The notes: generated by a model from the letters alone, not told the origin. Numbered from the stretch's first letter, positions 46,185-55,785 are shown. The stretch is DNA of 64,000 nt from Bradyrhizobium agreste (GCF_016031625.1 NZ_JACCHP010000005.1:1-64000), one strand, 5' to 3'. Made by a program: numbers and translations.

Positions 46185-46667
46185 ATGCGCTGCCCGAACT
46201 GCAACAGTCTCGATACGCAGGTAAAGGACTCGCGTCCGACCGAGGAGTCGTCCGTGATCCGCAGGCGGCGCGTGTGCGTCGCCTGCAATTTCCGCTTCAC
46301 CACCTTCGAGCGCGTGCAGCTGCGCGAGCTCACGGTGATCAAGCGCAACGGCCGCCGCGTGCCGTTCGATCGCGACAAGCTGATGCGCTCGGTGCAGATC
46401 TCACTGCGCAAGCGGCAGGTCGAGCCGGAGCGCGTGGAGAAGATGGTCTCCACCATCGTGCGCGAGCTCGAGACCGGGGGCGAGGCCGAGATCTCCTCGG
46501 AGGTGATCGGCGAGACCGTGATGGAGCATCTGCGCACGCTCGACGACGTCGCCTATGTGCGCTTTGCCTCGGTGTACCGCAATTTCCGCGAGGCCAAGGA
46601 TTTCGCCGACGTGCTCGGCGAGCTCTCCGGCGAGGAGGAAGCGCGGCTCGCCGCGATCCGCAAATGA
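46185..46667 (+). CDS. nrdR: Transcriptional repressor NrdR
   Basis: 160 residues with an N-terminal zinc ribbon (CPNC near residues 3-6, [13 protein letters not shown] near 31-43) and an ATP-cone domain ([21 protein letters not shown] onward). NrdR senses dATP/ATP and represses ribonucleotide reductase genes. Its stop overlaps the ribD ATG (ATGA), heading nrdR-ribD-ribE-ribH-nusB. Confidence 0.97.
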   Translation: MRCPNCNSLDTQVKDSRPTEESSVIRRRRVCVACNFRFTTFERVQLRELTVIKRNGRRVPFDRDKLMRSVQISLRKRQVEPERVEKMVSTIVRELETGGEAEISSEVIGETVMEHLRTLDDVAYVRFASVYRNFREAKDFADVLGELSGEEEARLAAIRK

Positions 46668-47812
46668 TCTTCCGCATCCTGGAAGACCAATTCGCGCAGA
46701 AGGCCCGCGAGGCCAAGGATGCCGATCGCCGTTTCATGGAGCTGGCGCTCGCGCTCGGTCGGCGCGGGCAGGGCCGGACCTGGCCCAACCCGGCCGTGGG
46801 CGCCGTCATCGTCAAGGACGGCGTCATCGTCGGCCGCGGCTGGACGCAACCGGGCGGACGGCCGCATGGCGAGCCCGAGGCCTTGCGCCGGGCGGGCGAA
46901 GCGGCGCGGGGCGCCACGCTCTATGTCACGCTGGAGCCGTGCTCGCATTTCGGCAAGTCGCCGCCTTGCGCCGATGCGGTGATCGCCGCCGGCATCAAGC
47001 GCGTGGTGGCGGCGATCGAGGACCCCAATCCGGAAGTTGCGGGCCAGGGCCATGCGCGCTTGCGCGCCGCCGGCATCGCCGTGGATGTCGGTCTCTGCGC
47101 GGCGGAGGCCGCGTTCGATCATGCCGGGCATTTCCGTCGCATCCGGGACCAGCGTCCGCATGTGATCCTGAAGCTCGCGGTCTCGCCCGACGGCAAGATC
47201 GGCGCGGCCGGCGGCAAGCCGCTTGCGATCACGGGGGAGGCCGTGCGCGATCGCGTGCATCTCTTGCGCGCGCAGAGCGATGCCATCCTGGTCGGGATCG
47301 GCACCGTGCTGGCGGACGATCCGCTTCTCACCTGCCGCCTGCCGGGCATGGCGGCGCGGTCGCCGGTACGCGTGGTGCTCGACCAGAGCCTGCGCATTCC
47401 CGCATCGAGCCAGCTCGTGCGCTCTGCGCGCGAGACGCCGCTCTGGGTGGTGGGTTCGGAGCTTGCTGAAGCCGCGGCTGCAACGCGGCTTGGGGCGGCC
47501 GGTGCGCAAGTGCTGCGCGTGTCGCCGGGTATTGTATCAGGCCTCGATCTGCCGGCCGTGCTGCATGCGTTGGCGGAGCAGGGCATCACGCGGCTGATGG
47601 TCGAGGGCGGCAGCCGTGTTGCCGCGTCCTTTGTCGCGGCCGATCTCGTCGACGAGATCTGGCTGTTCCGCGGCGCGGAAGCGGTCGGCGAAGGCGGCGT
47701 CGATGCGCTCGATGCATTGCCCCTGGCGAAAATCACGCAGTCGCCGGCCTACAAGGTTCATGCTAGCGAGACCTTCGGCAACGATACTCTCACCATCTAC
47801 GAGCGCGCGTAA
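46664..47812 (+). CDS. ribD: Bifunctional deaminase/reductase of riboflavin synthesis
   Basis: 382 residues: an N-terminal zinc deaminase (about 20-165) with PHGEPEAL (H68, E70) and [18 protein letters not shown] (C93, C102), and a C-terminal NADPH-dependent reductase (about 170-382) with [18 protein letters not shown] and LVEGGSR-like [11 protein letters not shown]. It converts the pyrimidine product of GTP cyclohydrolase II to the ribitylamino-uracil. It overlaps nrdR by four bases and ribE by one. Confidence 0.96.
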   Translation: MIFRILEDQFAQKAREAKDADRRFMELALALGRRGQGRTWPNPAVGAVIVKDGVIVGRGWTQPGGRPHGEPEALRRAGEAARGATLYVTLEPCSHFGKSPPCADAVIAAGIKRVVAAIEDPNPEVAGQGHARLRAAGIAVDVGLCAAEAAFDHAGHFRRIRDQRPHVILKLAVSPDGKIGAAGGKPLAITGEAVRDRVHLLRAQSDAILVGIGTVLADDPLLTCRLPGMAARSPVRVVLDQSLRIPASSQLVRSARETPLWVVGSELAEAAAATRLGAAGAQVLRVSPGIVSGLDLPAVLHALAEQGITRLMVEGGSRVAASFVAADLVDEIWLFRGAEAVGEGGVDALDALPLAKITQSPAYKVHASETFGNDTLTIYERA

Positions 47813-48435
47813 TGTTCACCGGCATTGTCACCGATATCGGCGAGATCGTCAGCTTCACGCCAACGGCGCAGGGCCAGCTGCACCGGCTGCGCATCGCCTG
47901 TCGCTACGATCAGAGCACGATTGCGGACGGCGCCTCGATCGCCTGCAACGGCGTCTGCCTGACCGTGGTCGCCTCGGGCGTGGCGGACGACAGGGACTCT
48001 AAGCAAAGGACCTGGTTCGACGTCGATACCGCGGCCGAGACGCTGGCGCTGACGACGGCCAAGCACTGGAGGGTCGGCACCAGGCTCAATCTCGAGCGCG
48101 CGCTGAAGATCGGCGACGAGCTCGGCGGCCATATCGTCGCCGGCCACGCCGATGGCATTGCAACCATCGTCAGCCGCGAGGACTTGCCGGATATGGCGCG
48201 GTTCGTGCTCTCGACGACGCGGGAGCTGGCACGGTTCATCGCCACCAAGGGCTCGATCACGCTCGACGGCGTCTCGCTGACGATCAATACGGTTGCAGAC
48301 GTGACCTTTTCGGTGCTGATCATTCCGCACACGTTGACGGTCACGACGATCGGCGGTTGGAAGGCGGGGGATGAGGTCAATATCGAAGTTGACCTGATGG
48401 CCCGCTACGCGGCGCGGCTGACGGAAATGACGTAA
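47812..48435 (+). CDS. ribE: Riboflavin synthase alpha chain
   Basis: 207 residues with two lumazine-binding repeats: [15 protein letters not shown]...SIACNGVCLTVV and GHIVAGHADGIATI...SITLDGVSLTINTV. It dismutates two 6,7-dimethyl-8-ribityllumazine molecules to riboflavin. Its ATG overlaps the ribD stop by one base (TAATG). A family A repeat separates it from ribH. Confidence 0.96.
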   Translation: MFTGIVTDIGEIVSFTPTAQGQLHRLRIACRYDQSTIADGASIACNGVCLTVVASGVADDRDSKQRTWFDVDTAAETLALTTAKHWRVGTRLNLERALKIGDELGGHIVAGHADGIATIVSREDLPDMARFVLSTTRELARFIATKGSITLDGVSLTINTVADVTFSVLIIPHTLTVTTIGGWKAGDEVNIEVDLMARYAARLTEMT

Positions 48436-48450
48436 CGGCGATTGAAGATC

Positions 48451-48532
48451 GTCATGCGCGGGCTTGACCCGCGCATCCATCCTCTTAAGAGGGGCTTGCC
48501 CGATGGATTGCCGGGTCAAGCCCGGCAATGAC
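48451..48532. repeat. Composite palindromic intergenic repeat (family A)
   Basis: Modules GTCATGCGCGGG/CCCGCGCAT, an inner hairpin and TTGCCGGG/CCCGGCAATGAC appear in the opposite order to 16575-16650, so this copy is inverted. It interrupts the rib operon between ribE and ribH and could form a strong mRNA fold there. Confidence 0.8.
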
Positions 48533-48547
48533 AGAATAGGTTAAACG

Positions 48548-49039
48548 ATGGCAGACGCGCGGCGCGCACCCCTGAAGGACCAGACCGACATTTCCGGCGC
48601 GCGCGCGCTTGTAGTCGAGGCAAGGTTCTATGACGATCTCCAGGATGCGCTGCTGGACGGCGCGGTCGCCGAACTGAAGGCGGCCGGCCTGACCCATGAC
48701 GTCATCACGGTTCCCGGAGCGCTGGAGATCCCCGCGGCAGTGGCCATCGCGGTCGATGCCGCGGCGGCGAACGGCAAGCCCTATGACGCGGTGATCGCAC
48801 TTGGCTGCGTGATCCGCGGCGACACCATTCATTTCGAGATCGTCTCGCAGGAATCCTCGCGCGCGCTGATGGACCTCGCCGTGGCGCGAAAGCTGCCGCT
48901 CGGCAACGGCATCCTCACCGTCAACACCGAGGACCAGGCCTGGGCGCGGGCGCGCGCCAGCGAGCTCAACAAGGGCGGCGATGCCGCGCGCGCCGCGCTT
49001 GCGATGCTGCGCATCAAACGCCGCCTGGCGCAGGCCTGA
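48548..49039 (+). CDS. ribH: 6,7-dimethyl-8-ribityllumazine synthase
   Basis: 163 residues; marks are [48 protein letters not shown] and [15 protein letters not shown]. It condenses the ribitylamino-uracil with dihydroxybutanone phosphate. The usual active-site His in the GDT-x-H(F/Y) motif is present (GDTIHFE). nusB follows after three bases. Confidence 0.97.
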   Translation: MADARRAPLKDQTDISGARALVVEARFYDDLQDALLDGAVAELKAAGLTHDVITVPGALEIPAAVAIAVDAAAANGKPYDAVIALGCVIRGDTIHFEIVSQESSRALMDLAVARKLPLGNGILTVNTEDQAWARARASELNKGGDAARAALAMLRIKRRLAQA

Positions 49040-49042
49040 GCC

Positions 49043-49534
49043 ATGGCTGATATCAAGAAACCGGCGGCTGCGGAGAAGAAGGCGAACCGGCGCGGTGCGG
49101 CGCGGCTCGCGGCCGTGCAGGCGCTGTACCAGATGGACATCGCGGGTGCCGGCATCAACGACATCTTTGCCGAGTTCGAAAGTCATTGGCTCGGCAACGA
49201 GGTCGAGGGCGACACATATTTGCCGGCGGAAGCCGCCTTTTTCCGCGACGTCGTCTCCGGCGTCGTGCGCGACCAGAAGAAGCTCGACCCCCTGATCGAC
49301 GAGGCGCTGTCGAAGGGCTGGCCGCTCAAGCGGATCGAAGCGATCCTGCGGGCGGTGCTGCGGGCAGGGGCCTATGAGCTCCAGCATCGCAAGGACGTGC
49401 CGGGCCGGGTGGTGGTCTCCGAATATGTCGACGTCGCCAATGCCTTCGTCGACCGCGAGGAGACCGGCATGGTGAACGCGGTGCTCGACCAGATCGGCCG
49501 GCAGTTTCGCGGCGACGAGTTCGGGCGGGGGTAG
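49043..49534 (+). CDS. nusB: Transcription antitermination factor NusB
   Basis: 163 residues with the NusB helical fold: RRGAARLAAVQALYQMDIAG at the start, LSKGWPLKRIEAILRAVLRAGAYEL and VVVSEYVDVANAFVDREETGMVNAVLDQI at the end. It pairs with S10 (NusE) on boxA RNA in rRNA antitermination. It ends the nrdR-rib-nusB cluster, an order common in bacteria. Confidence 0.96.
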   Translation: MADIKKPAAAEKKANRRGAARLAAVQALYQMDIAGAGINDIFAEFESHWLGNEVEGDTYLPAEAAFFRDVVSGVVRDQKKLDPLIDEALSKGWPLKRIEAILRAVLRAGAYELQHRKDVPGRVVVSEYVDVANAFVDREETGMVNAVLDQIGRQFRGDEFGRG

Positions 49535-49561
49535 GATCGGTCGATGGCCCTTGCAGTAGCC

Positions 49562-49677
49562 GTCATCCTGAGGTGCCGTAGCGAAGCGAAGGCCTCGAAG
49601 GACGACGGCGTGGCACTGAAGGTGCAGCTCGGCCGTGCATCCTTCGAGGCTCGCAAGGGCTCGCACCTCAGGATGAC
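49562..49677. repeat. Long inverted intergenic repeat (family E)
   Basis: Perfect 15-base arms, GTCATCCTGAGGTGC (49562-49576) and GCACCTCAGGATGAC (49663-49677), enclose further imperfectly paired sequence (CTTCGAGG-type blocks). The GTCATCCTGAGG motif is one I recall as widespread in Bradyrhizobium and relatives. It fills the gap between nusB and thiL. Confidence 0.85.
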
Positions 49678-49689
49678 GGGTCAGGCACC

Positions 49690-50691
49690 GTGACGCAGGA
49701 TAAAAACGAAGTCTCCGGCGAAGACTCCCTCATCGCGCGCTATTTCAAGCCGCTGGCGACCGATCCCGGCGCGTTCGGGCTGGTCGATGACGCTGCGGTG
49801 CTGTCCTCGTCCGGCGAGGACATCGTCATCACCACTGACGCCGTGGTCGAGGGCGTGCACTATCTTGCCGGCGATCCGCCCGACACCATCGCGCGCAAGG
49901 TGCTGCGGGTGAACCTGTCCGATCTCGCTGCCAAGGGCGCGGTGCCCGCCGGCTTCGTGCTGACGCTCGCGCTGCGCAGCAAGGAGGACGCCTGGCTCCG
50001 TCCGTTTGCGGACGCGCTGGGCGAGGACGCCAAGACCTTCGCTTGTCCTCTGCTCGGTGGCGACACGGTGTCGACGCCGGGCCCGCAGATGATCTCGATC
50101 ACCGCCTTCGGCCGTGTGCCTCGGGGGCGGATGATCGGCCGCACCGGCGCAAGGCCGGGCGATCGTATCCTGGTGACGGGGACGATCGGAGATGCCGCGC
50201 TCGGCCTCGACGTGCTCAAAGGCGGCGCTGCCGCCAGCGCGCTGACATCCGATCCGGCGGCACGGGATTTTCTGGTCTCGCGCTATCGGGTGCCGCAGCC
50301 GCGCAACGTGCTGGCGCCGGCCGTGCGCGATCATGCCACTGCGGCGATGGACGTCTCCGACGGCCTCGCCGGCGATCTGACCAAGCTCTGTGCCGCCTCC
50401 GGGGTCTCGGCTTCGATCGACGTGACGAGCGTGCCGCTCTCGGCCGCGGCGGCCGGCCTGCGCGCCCGCAACGTCGCTTCTGTCGAGACGCTGCTTGCGG
50501 GCGGCGACGACTACGAGGTGCTCTGCACCGTTCCTCCCGCGCGATGCGAGGCGCTGATTGCCGCTGGACGGGCCATGGGCATTGCGGTGACCGCGATCGG
50601 TACGATCGGGGAGGGGCAGAAGCCGCCGCGCTTCCTGGACGGGCAGGGCCAGGACCTGCATTTGACGCGGCTGTCCTACAGCCACTTCTAG
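49690..50691 (+). CDS. thiL: Thiamine-monophosphate kinase
   Basis: The 333-residue ATP enzyme makes thiamine diphosphate from the monophosphate. Its N-terminal LVDDAAVLSSSGEDIVITTDAVVEGVHY, VNLSDLAAKGAVPAGFVLTLAL and CPLLGGDTVSTPG are typical, with metal-binding aspartates. The start is GTG (MTQDKNEVSGEDSLIARYF), just after the family E repeat. Confidence 0.95.
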   Translation: MTQDKNEVSGEDSLIARYFKPLATDPGAFGLVDDAAVLSSSGEDIVITTDAVVEGVHYLAGDPPDTIARKVLRVNLSDLAAKGAVPAGFVLTLALRSKEDAWLRPFADALGEDAKTFACPLLGGDTVSTPGPQMISITAFGRVPRGRMIGRTGARPGDRILVTGTIGDAALGLDVLKGGAAASALTSDPAARDFLVSRYRVPQPRNVLAPAVRDHATAAMDVSDGLAGDLTKLCAASGVSASIDVTSVPLSAAAAGLRARNVASVETLLAGGDDYEVLCTVPPARCEALIAAGRAMGIAVTAIGTIGEGQKPPRFLDGQGQDLHLTRLSYSHF

Positions 50692-50802
50692 GAATTGCTG
50701 CAAACCGGCATCCTGGTTCTCAGCACTTGGTCCTAAATACCTGCCGAGATCGGCCTTTTCGCGCTTTCCGTCGCCTACGCGATTTGGGCGACGTCTTCGG
50801 TC

Positions 50803-52842
50803 TTGGGCGCGGATGCGGGGTCGCTGCGCATGCAGGAGATCGCAGGGGCGGTGCGCGAAGGCGCACAGGCGTATCTGCGGCGCCAGTACACCACGATCGG
50901 TATCGTGGGCATCGTCATCTTCTTGCTGCTTGCCTATTTCCTCGGGCTCTATGTCGCGATCGGTTTCGCCATCGGCGCGATCCTGTCCGGCGCTGCGGGC
51001 TTCATCGGCATGAACGTTTCGGTTCGCGCCAATGTGCGCACCGCCCAGGCCGCGACGACGTCGCTGGCCGGCGGCCTCGAGCTCGCCTTCAAGGCGGGCG
51101 CCATCACCGGGCTTCTGGTCGCCGGTCTCGCGCTGCTGGGCGTGACGCTCTATTTCGGCTTCCTGGTCCACTCGCTGAAGCTCGCACCCGACAGCCGCAC
51201 CGTCGTCGACGCCCTGGTGGCGCTCGGCTTCGGCGCCTCGCTGATCTCGATCTTCGCCCGTCTCGGCGGCGGCATCTTCACCAAGGGTGCGGACGTCGGC
51301 GGCGATCTCGTCGGCAAGGTCGAGGCCGGCATCCCCGAGGACGATCCGCGCAATCCCGCGACCATCGCCGACAATGTCGGCGACAACGTCGGCGACTGCG
51401 CCGGCATGGCCGCCGACCTGTTCGAGACCTATGCGGTGACCGCGGTCGCCACCATGGTCCTGGCGGCGATCTTCTTCGCCAAGACGCCGATCCTCGCCAA
51501 CATGATGACGCTGCCGCTCGCGATCGGCGGCATCTGCATCATCACCTCGATCATCGGCACCTTCTTCGTCAAGCTCGGGCCGAGCCAGTCGATCATGGGC
51601 GCGCTCTACAAGGGCCTGATCGCGACCGGCATCCTGTCGCTGATCGGCATCGCCCTGGTGATCTACTACCTGATCGGCTTCGGCAAGCTCGACGGCGTCA
51701 ACTACACCGGCATGGCGCTGTTCGAATGCGGCGTGGTCGGTCTCGTCGTCACCGCGCTGATCATCTGGATCACCGAATACTACACCGGCACCGACTACCG
51801 TCCGGTGAAGTCGATCGCCCAGGCCTCGGTCACCGGTCACGGCACCAACGTGATCCAGGGCCTTGCCGTCTCGATGGAAGCGACCGCGCTGCCCGCGATC
51901 GTGATCATTGCCGGCATCCTGGTCACCTACAGCCTCGCCGGGCTGTTCGGCATCGCGATCGCGACCGCCACCATGCTGGCGCTGGCCGGCATGATCGTCG
52001 CCCTCGACGCCTTCGGCCCCGTGACCGACAATGCCGGCGGCATTGCCGAAATGGCGGGACTGCCGAAGGAGGTGCGCAAGTCGACCGACGCGCTCGATGC
52101 GGTCGGCAACACCACCAAGGCGGTCACGAAAGGCTACGCGATCGGCTCGGCCGGTCTCGGCGCCCTCGTGCTGTTCGCGGCCTACAATGAAGATCTCAAG
52201 TTCTTCATCGCAGGCAAGAATGCTTACTTCCAGGGCGTCAATCCGGACTTCTCGCTGAACAACCCTTACGTTGTTGTGGGTCTGCTGTTCGGTGGTCTGT
52301 TGCCGTACCTGTTCGGCGCGCTGGGCATGACGGCGGTCGGCCGCGCGGCCGGCGCGATCGTCGAGGAGGTCCGCCGCCAGTTCCGCGAGAAGCCGGGCAT
52401 CATGCAGGGCACCGACAAGCCGGACTACGGCAAGGCGGTCGACCTGCTGACCCGTGCCGCGATCAAGGAGATGATCATCCCTTCGCTGCTGCCGGTGCTG
52501 TCGCCGATCGTCGTCTACTTCCTGATGTATGCGATCGCGGGCGGTGGCGCGGCCGGCAAGTCGGCGGCATTCTCGGCCGTCGGCGCCATGCTGCTCGGCG
52601 TGATCGTGACGGGCCTGTTCGTCGCGATCTCGATGACCTCGGGCGGCGGCGCCTGGGACAATGCCAAGAAGTACATCGAGGACGGTCATTTCGGCGGCAA
52701 GGGCTCCGATGCCCACAAGTCGGCGGTGACCGGCGATACCGTCGGCGATCCCTACAAGGACACGGCGGGCCCCGCGGTGAACCCGATGATCAAGATCACC
52801 AACATCGTGGCGTTGCTGCTGCTGGCAATCCTGGCGCACTGA
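50803..52842 (+). CDS. hppA: Membrane-bound proton-pumping pyrophosphatase, 5' end anomalous
   Basis: The multi-helix pump couples PPi hydrolysis to proton export. [24 protein letters not shown] carries the metal-PPi site, and [16 protein letters not shown] has Lys where K+-dependent pumps have Ala, so a K+-independent type is likely. The annotated start is the only conventional one, TTG at 50803, but the frame is open upstream to 50737 and encodes [17 protein letters not shown], which is the first helix of this family. No ATG, GTG or TTG precedes it after the TAA at 50734-50736; only ATA, ATC and ATT are available. Either an unusual start codon, a mutation, or a sequence error is present. 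Confidence 0.9.
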   Translation: MGADAGSLRMQEIAGAVREGAQAYLRRQYTTIGIVGIVIFLLLAYFLGLYVAIGFAIGAILSGAAGFIGMNVSVRANVRTAQAATTSLAGGLELAFKAGAITGLLVAGLALLGVTLYFGFLVHSLKLAPDSRTVVDALVALGFGASLISIFARLGGGIFTKGADVGGDLVGKVEAGIPEDDPRNPATIADNVGDNVGDCAGMAADLFETYAVTAVATMVLAAIFFAKTPILANMMTLPLAIGGICIITSIIGTFFVKLGPSQSIMGALYKGLIATGILSLIGIALVIYYLIGFGKLDGVNYTGMALFECGVVGLVVTALIIWITEYYTGTDYRPVKSIAQASVTGHGTNVIQGLAVSMEATALPAIVIIAGILVTYSLAGLFGIAIATATMLALAGMIVALDAFGPVTDNAGGIAEMAGLPKEVRKSTDALDAVGNTTKAVTKGYAIGSAGLGALVLFAAYNEDLKFFIAGKNAYFQGVNPDFSLNNPYVVVGLLFGGLLPYLFGALGMTAVGRAAGAIVEEVRRQFREKPGIMQGTDKPDYGKAVDLLTRAAIKEMIIPSLLPVLSPIVVYFLMYAIAGGGAAGKSAAFSAVGAMLLGVIVTGLFVAISMTSGGGAWDNAKKYIEDGHFGGKGSDAHKSAVTGDTVGDPYKDTAGPAVNPMIKITNIVALLLLAILAH

Positions 52843-52862
52843 GCGGCGCAGCCGCGAAAGAC

Positions 52863-52893
52863 AAAACCCCGCGGTGCAAACCGCGGGGTTTTT
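52863..52893 (+). terminator. Rho-independent terminator of hppA
   Basis: A 12-bp stem AAAACCCCGCGG/CCGCGGGGTTTT with a six-base loop, continuing into T-rich sequence, 20 bases after the hppA stop. Confidence 0.9.
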
Positions 52894-52990
52894 GTTTTGG
52901 TGCTATGCCGGTCTATGCCGGTCCTCGACAAGGCAGAATGAGATTGTTAGGTTCTCAACCTTTGAGATGAAGTTCTTTCGGGGACAACCT

Positions 52991-53770
52991 ATGAATTTAC
53001 CGGCAGTGGTACTTGTTGCTCTATTCTGCCTGTTGCTGACGGAAAGCGCGGCGCAGGCTGCAAACACCTCCGAGCTTATCGTCCTGGCCCGGATCAGCGA
53101 ACGGCTGATCGTCGCAGCTTCGGGCGCTTTTTCGCTTTGGCTCGGCTACAGGCTCTTCGAAGCAATAACCGAGAAGCAAAGACAGGCTATTGAGAGTGTG
53201 GCCGCTTTGCCGACGAGCCCGGATGCCGTCGCAGCCGGCCGTGACGAGAGAAGGTCGGCGTTAGAAGCAAAATTGGGCGACGTGCTGAACATCAGAGTGT
53301 CCGATGTTGGACCGGGCGTTTTCTTTGCTCTCTTCGGATCGGTTCTGCTCGGCTATGTGATGTACTCATCCGTAGACCTAAAGTCTCCGGAGGTGATGTC
53401 TGCAAAGCCTTTCGAGGCTCCGAAGCAAGATGCAAAGGCCGTCGGTCCAAACATTCGATTTGAGAACCCAGATCTTCGGATCAGGATCGGTGACAGGGAT
53501 AAGCTGCTTGAGTCCGTGAAGGCCGTTCGGACGCTCGAAACGTACCAGGTGACGGCCGATACGACGGAGGCCGGGAAGCAAAAAATCGCTGAAGCCCTTC
53601 GCTCGCTTTCTTCCGCGAAGGCAGCCCTGGTTGATCTCGGGTTCGGAGAGGGTAGTTTTGCGAAGTATCAATTGCTGAAGGTGAAGTCGCCGGATGAATT
53701 GGCCAAACAAACAAAGGAGGAACTGGACCGGTTCTACAGCATCGATGGGCTGATGAATGGAGGATTGTGA
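52991..53770 (+). CDS. Membrane-anchored exported protein of unknown function
   Basis: 259 residues: a signal-like first segment (MNLPAVVLVALFCLLLTESAAQA), a second hydrophobic helix (about 37-55, LIVAASGAFSLWLGYRLF), a coiled charged stretch, a third helix (about 108-129, VGPGVFFALFGSVLLGYVMYSSV) and a C-terminal polar domain of about 125 residues. That domain probably faces the periplasm. I recognise no family. The next gene starts at its stop (TGATG), so they form a pair. Base composition is clearly lower in GC than hppA and tctC, suggesting acquisition. M at 52967 is an alternative start; the ATG used has CGGGGA ahead. Confidence 0.65.
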   Translation: MNLPAVVLVALFCLLLTESAAQAANTSELIVLARISERLIVAASGAFSLWLGYRLFEAITEKQRQAIESVAALPTSPDAVAAGRDERRSALEAKLGDVLNIRVSDVGPGVFFALFGSVLLGYVMYSSVDLKSPEVMSAKPFEAPKQDAKAVGPNIRFENPDLRIRIGDRDKLLESVKAVRTLETYQVTADTTEAGKQKIAEALRSLSSAKAALVDLGFGEGSFAKYQLLKVKSPDELAKQTKEELDRFYSIDGLMNGGL

Positions 53771-54678
53771 TGCTCGGGCGGTTCTCACTCGGATTACTTT
53801 TTTGCTTTCTGATCTGTGCGCAGGCACCCGCCCAAGACGCCGCCTATCAGGACCACCTCGCGTCCAATACCCGTAAGTTGGTCACCAACCTTCGGCCGCT
53901 CCTGCGGCCGACGCTCCAAGCGTTCGAAGCCTCCATTCTCGACGACATTGATTTTCGCATCGTACCGGATCTCATCTATCAAGGGCTTGCCAGGCGCATC
54001 GGTGGCAAACGCGTTGTTATTATTTACTCCGGAATTCCTTTCATGATGGAGGTGCTCTCAAACTCGATGTTTGTCGGATTGCAAGGCAAGAGAGAGTGCT
54101 ATGAGCGGCACCTTAAGAGTAGCTTGGAAACGTTTGTTTACAATTCAGACCCCAATCATCAGGCGAACAAGCGCCCAGTGTTTCATCCTGCGGCCTATGC
54201 CAATTTCGAGCTATCGTGTGCGGGAGCAGAGCAGATATTTGCAAACATGGATGCAAGACAGCGGCAGGTGGTTGCCGATTTCATCCAGACTTCTATTGCT
54301 GCCGTCATCCTGCACGAGATTGCCCACCATGTGCTTGGACACGTTGACAATCCTCCCGGCCCGGGAATGAGTCCTGCTGCGCTGGAGCGCTCTCGACAAG
54401 ACGAAGATGCCGCCGATCGCTGGGCCATCCGCAAGCTTCTTGAAATGAAGATGTCGTTGCTTCCGACGATTCCGTACCTTCTTATGACGGCGGCGCTGAC
54501 GGACTATACCTTGGAAGCGGAACGAGCATCTACTCATCCGTTAGGCGCGCGGCGAGCGCTGGGGCTGCTCGACAACATTGCAGTAGAGGTCAACAAGATC
54601 GACCCCGATTCGCCGGTTGTCGGACAGGTCAAAGATTTTCGAAAGGTCTTGAACAATATCACCAGTCCTCAGAACTGA
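53770..54678 (+). CDS. Exported metallopeptidase-like protein with HExxH (M48-like)
   Basis: 302 residues with a signal peptide (about 1-22, LGLLFCFLICAQAPAQ). The zinc site is HEIAHH (H182, E183, H186), and E212 and D216 in DEDAADRWA fit the E-x-x-x-D third-ligand motif of M48 peptidases. Otherwise no close family is evident; two cysteines (RECYER, FELSCAG) may form a disulfide. GGAGG precedes the ATG, and the gene starts at the stop of the membrane-protein gene. Periplasmic location places it next to that protein's C-terminal domain, so a membrane-tethered protease is plausible, but this is inference. Confidence 0.7.
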   Translation: MLGRFSLGLLFCFLICAQAPAQDAAYQDHLASNTRKLVTNLRPLLRPTLQAFEASILDDIDFRIVPDLIYQGLARRIGGKRVVIIYSGIPFMMEVLSNSMFVGLQGKRECYERHLKSSLETFVYNSDPNHQANKRPVFHPAAYANFELSCAGAEQIFANMDARQRQVVADFIQTSIAAVILHEIAHHVLGHVDNPPGPGMSPAALERSRQDEDAADRWAIRKLLEMKMSLLPTIPYLLMTAALTDYTLEAERASTHPLGARRALGLLDNIAVEVNKIDPDSPVVGQVKDFRKVLNNITSPQN

Positions 54679-54759
54679 GGCGCCCCTCAAGGCTGGGCCT
54701 TGCTGAGGAGGCCGTAGCGGGGCAGCGTTACACGCTGCGCCGCGTCGAGGACACGAAAC

Positions 54760-55785
54760 CTACTGCACGTCCATCTGCAGGCCTTCCTTCTGGATGATGC
54801 CGGCGAATTTCTTCGTCTCGGCGTCCACGAAGGCGGCGAACTGCTCCGGCGTGCCGTAGTCGGCGCGGGCGCCCATCGCGGCGATCTGCTTCTTGACGTC
54901 CTCGCGCTCCAGCATCGCCTTGACCTGGAGATTGAGCGCATTGAGCACTTCGGGCGAGGCGCCCTTCGGCAGGAAGACGGCGAACCAGGAGGAGACGTCG
55001 AAGTTCGCCAGCTCCGGCGCGCTCTCGCGCATGGTCGGCAGGTCTTTCGCGAGGTCGCTGCGCTCGGGCGTGGTGACGCACAGACCGTTGAGCGTGCCGT
55101 TCTGCACCTGCGGCAGGCTCGGATAGAGGTTGTCGAACAGGATCTGGATGTCGCCGGCAAGGGCCGCCTGCAGCGCCGGGCCCGCGCCGCGGAACGGAAT
55201 GTGCGTCATCTTCAGGCCGGTGAGCTGGAGGAACCAGGCGCCGGTGAGGTGAGGGCTCTGGCCGACGCCGGAGGAGGCGTAGCTGAGCTTGTCCGGATTG
55301 GCTTTCAGATACGCGATCAGCTCGGGAATCGTCTTGATGCCGGTCTTCGGATGCGCCGAGACGATGTTCGGGATCCTGATCATGTTCGAGACCGGCTGAA
55401 GCTGGTCCGGCTTGTAGCTGAGGTTCTTGAAGATGCTGTAGGCGATCGCGTTCGGGCCGGGGTTGCCGATCAGGATGGTGTGACCATCCGGCTTGGCGCG
55501 CACAGCCTCGGCGGTGCCGATCGTGCCGCCGCCGCCGGAGCGGTTCTCCACCACGGCCGACTGGCCCCAGGCGGTTTGCAGATGCGCGGCCAGGAGCCGG
55601 CCCATCACGTCGGTCGAGCCGCCGGCCGCGGCGGGCACGATGAGACGAACGTTTTCGGTGGGCTTCCAGCCGGCAAGGCTCGATCGCGGCAGGATCGCTG
55701 CGGCGGAAAGGCCGGCAGCACCGGCGAGCACACGACGGCGGGACAACAAAGTGTTCTGAAATGTGTTCTGAATTTTCTTGGGCAC
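54760..55785 (-). CDS. Tripartite tricarboxylate transporter binding protein (Bug/TctC family)
   Basis: 341 residues from a GTG start with AAGGAG eight bases ahead. The N-terminus has a twin-arginine-like signal (SRRRVLAGAAGLSAAAIL). Bug-family marks are VRLIVPAAAGGSTDVMGRLLA, VVENRSGGGGTIGTAEAVRAKPDG and HIPFRGAGPALQAALAGDIQ. Such proteins bind carboxylates for a TctAB importer, though many stand alone, as here. The ligand is unknown. Confidence 0.9.
   Translation of the reverse strand: MPKKIQNTFQNTLLSRRRVLAGAAGLSAAAILPRSSLAGWKPTENVRLIVPAAAGGSTDVMGRLLAAHLQTAWGQSAVVENRSGGGGTIGTAEAVRAKPDGHTILIGNPGPNAIAYSIFKNLSYKPDQLQPVSNMIRIPNIVSAHPKTGIKTIPELIAYLKANPDKLSYASSGVGQSPHLTGAWFLQLTGLKMTHIPFRGAGPALQAALAGDIQILFDNLYPSLPQVQNGTLNGLCVTTPERSDLAKDLPTMRESAPELANFDVSSWFAVFLPKGASPEVLNALNLQVKAMLEREDVKKQIAAMGARADYGTPEQFAAFVDAETKKFAGIIQKEGLQMDVQ

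Noticed and set aside
48436-48547. FMN riboswitch before ribH
   Set aside because: The conserved RFN-element core is absent; the structure there is the family A palindromic repeat.
49681-52839. Very long open frame on the minus strand opposite thiL and hppA
   Set aside because: Its product is a low-complexity Arg/Asp/His-rich translation caused by high GC and codon bias of the real genes; hppA and thiL motifs are clear on the plus strand.
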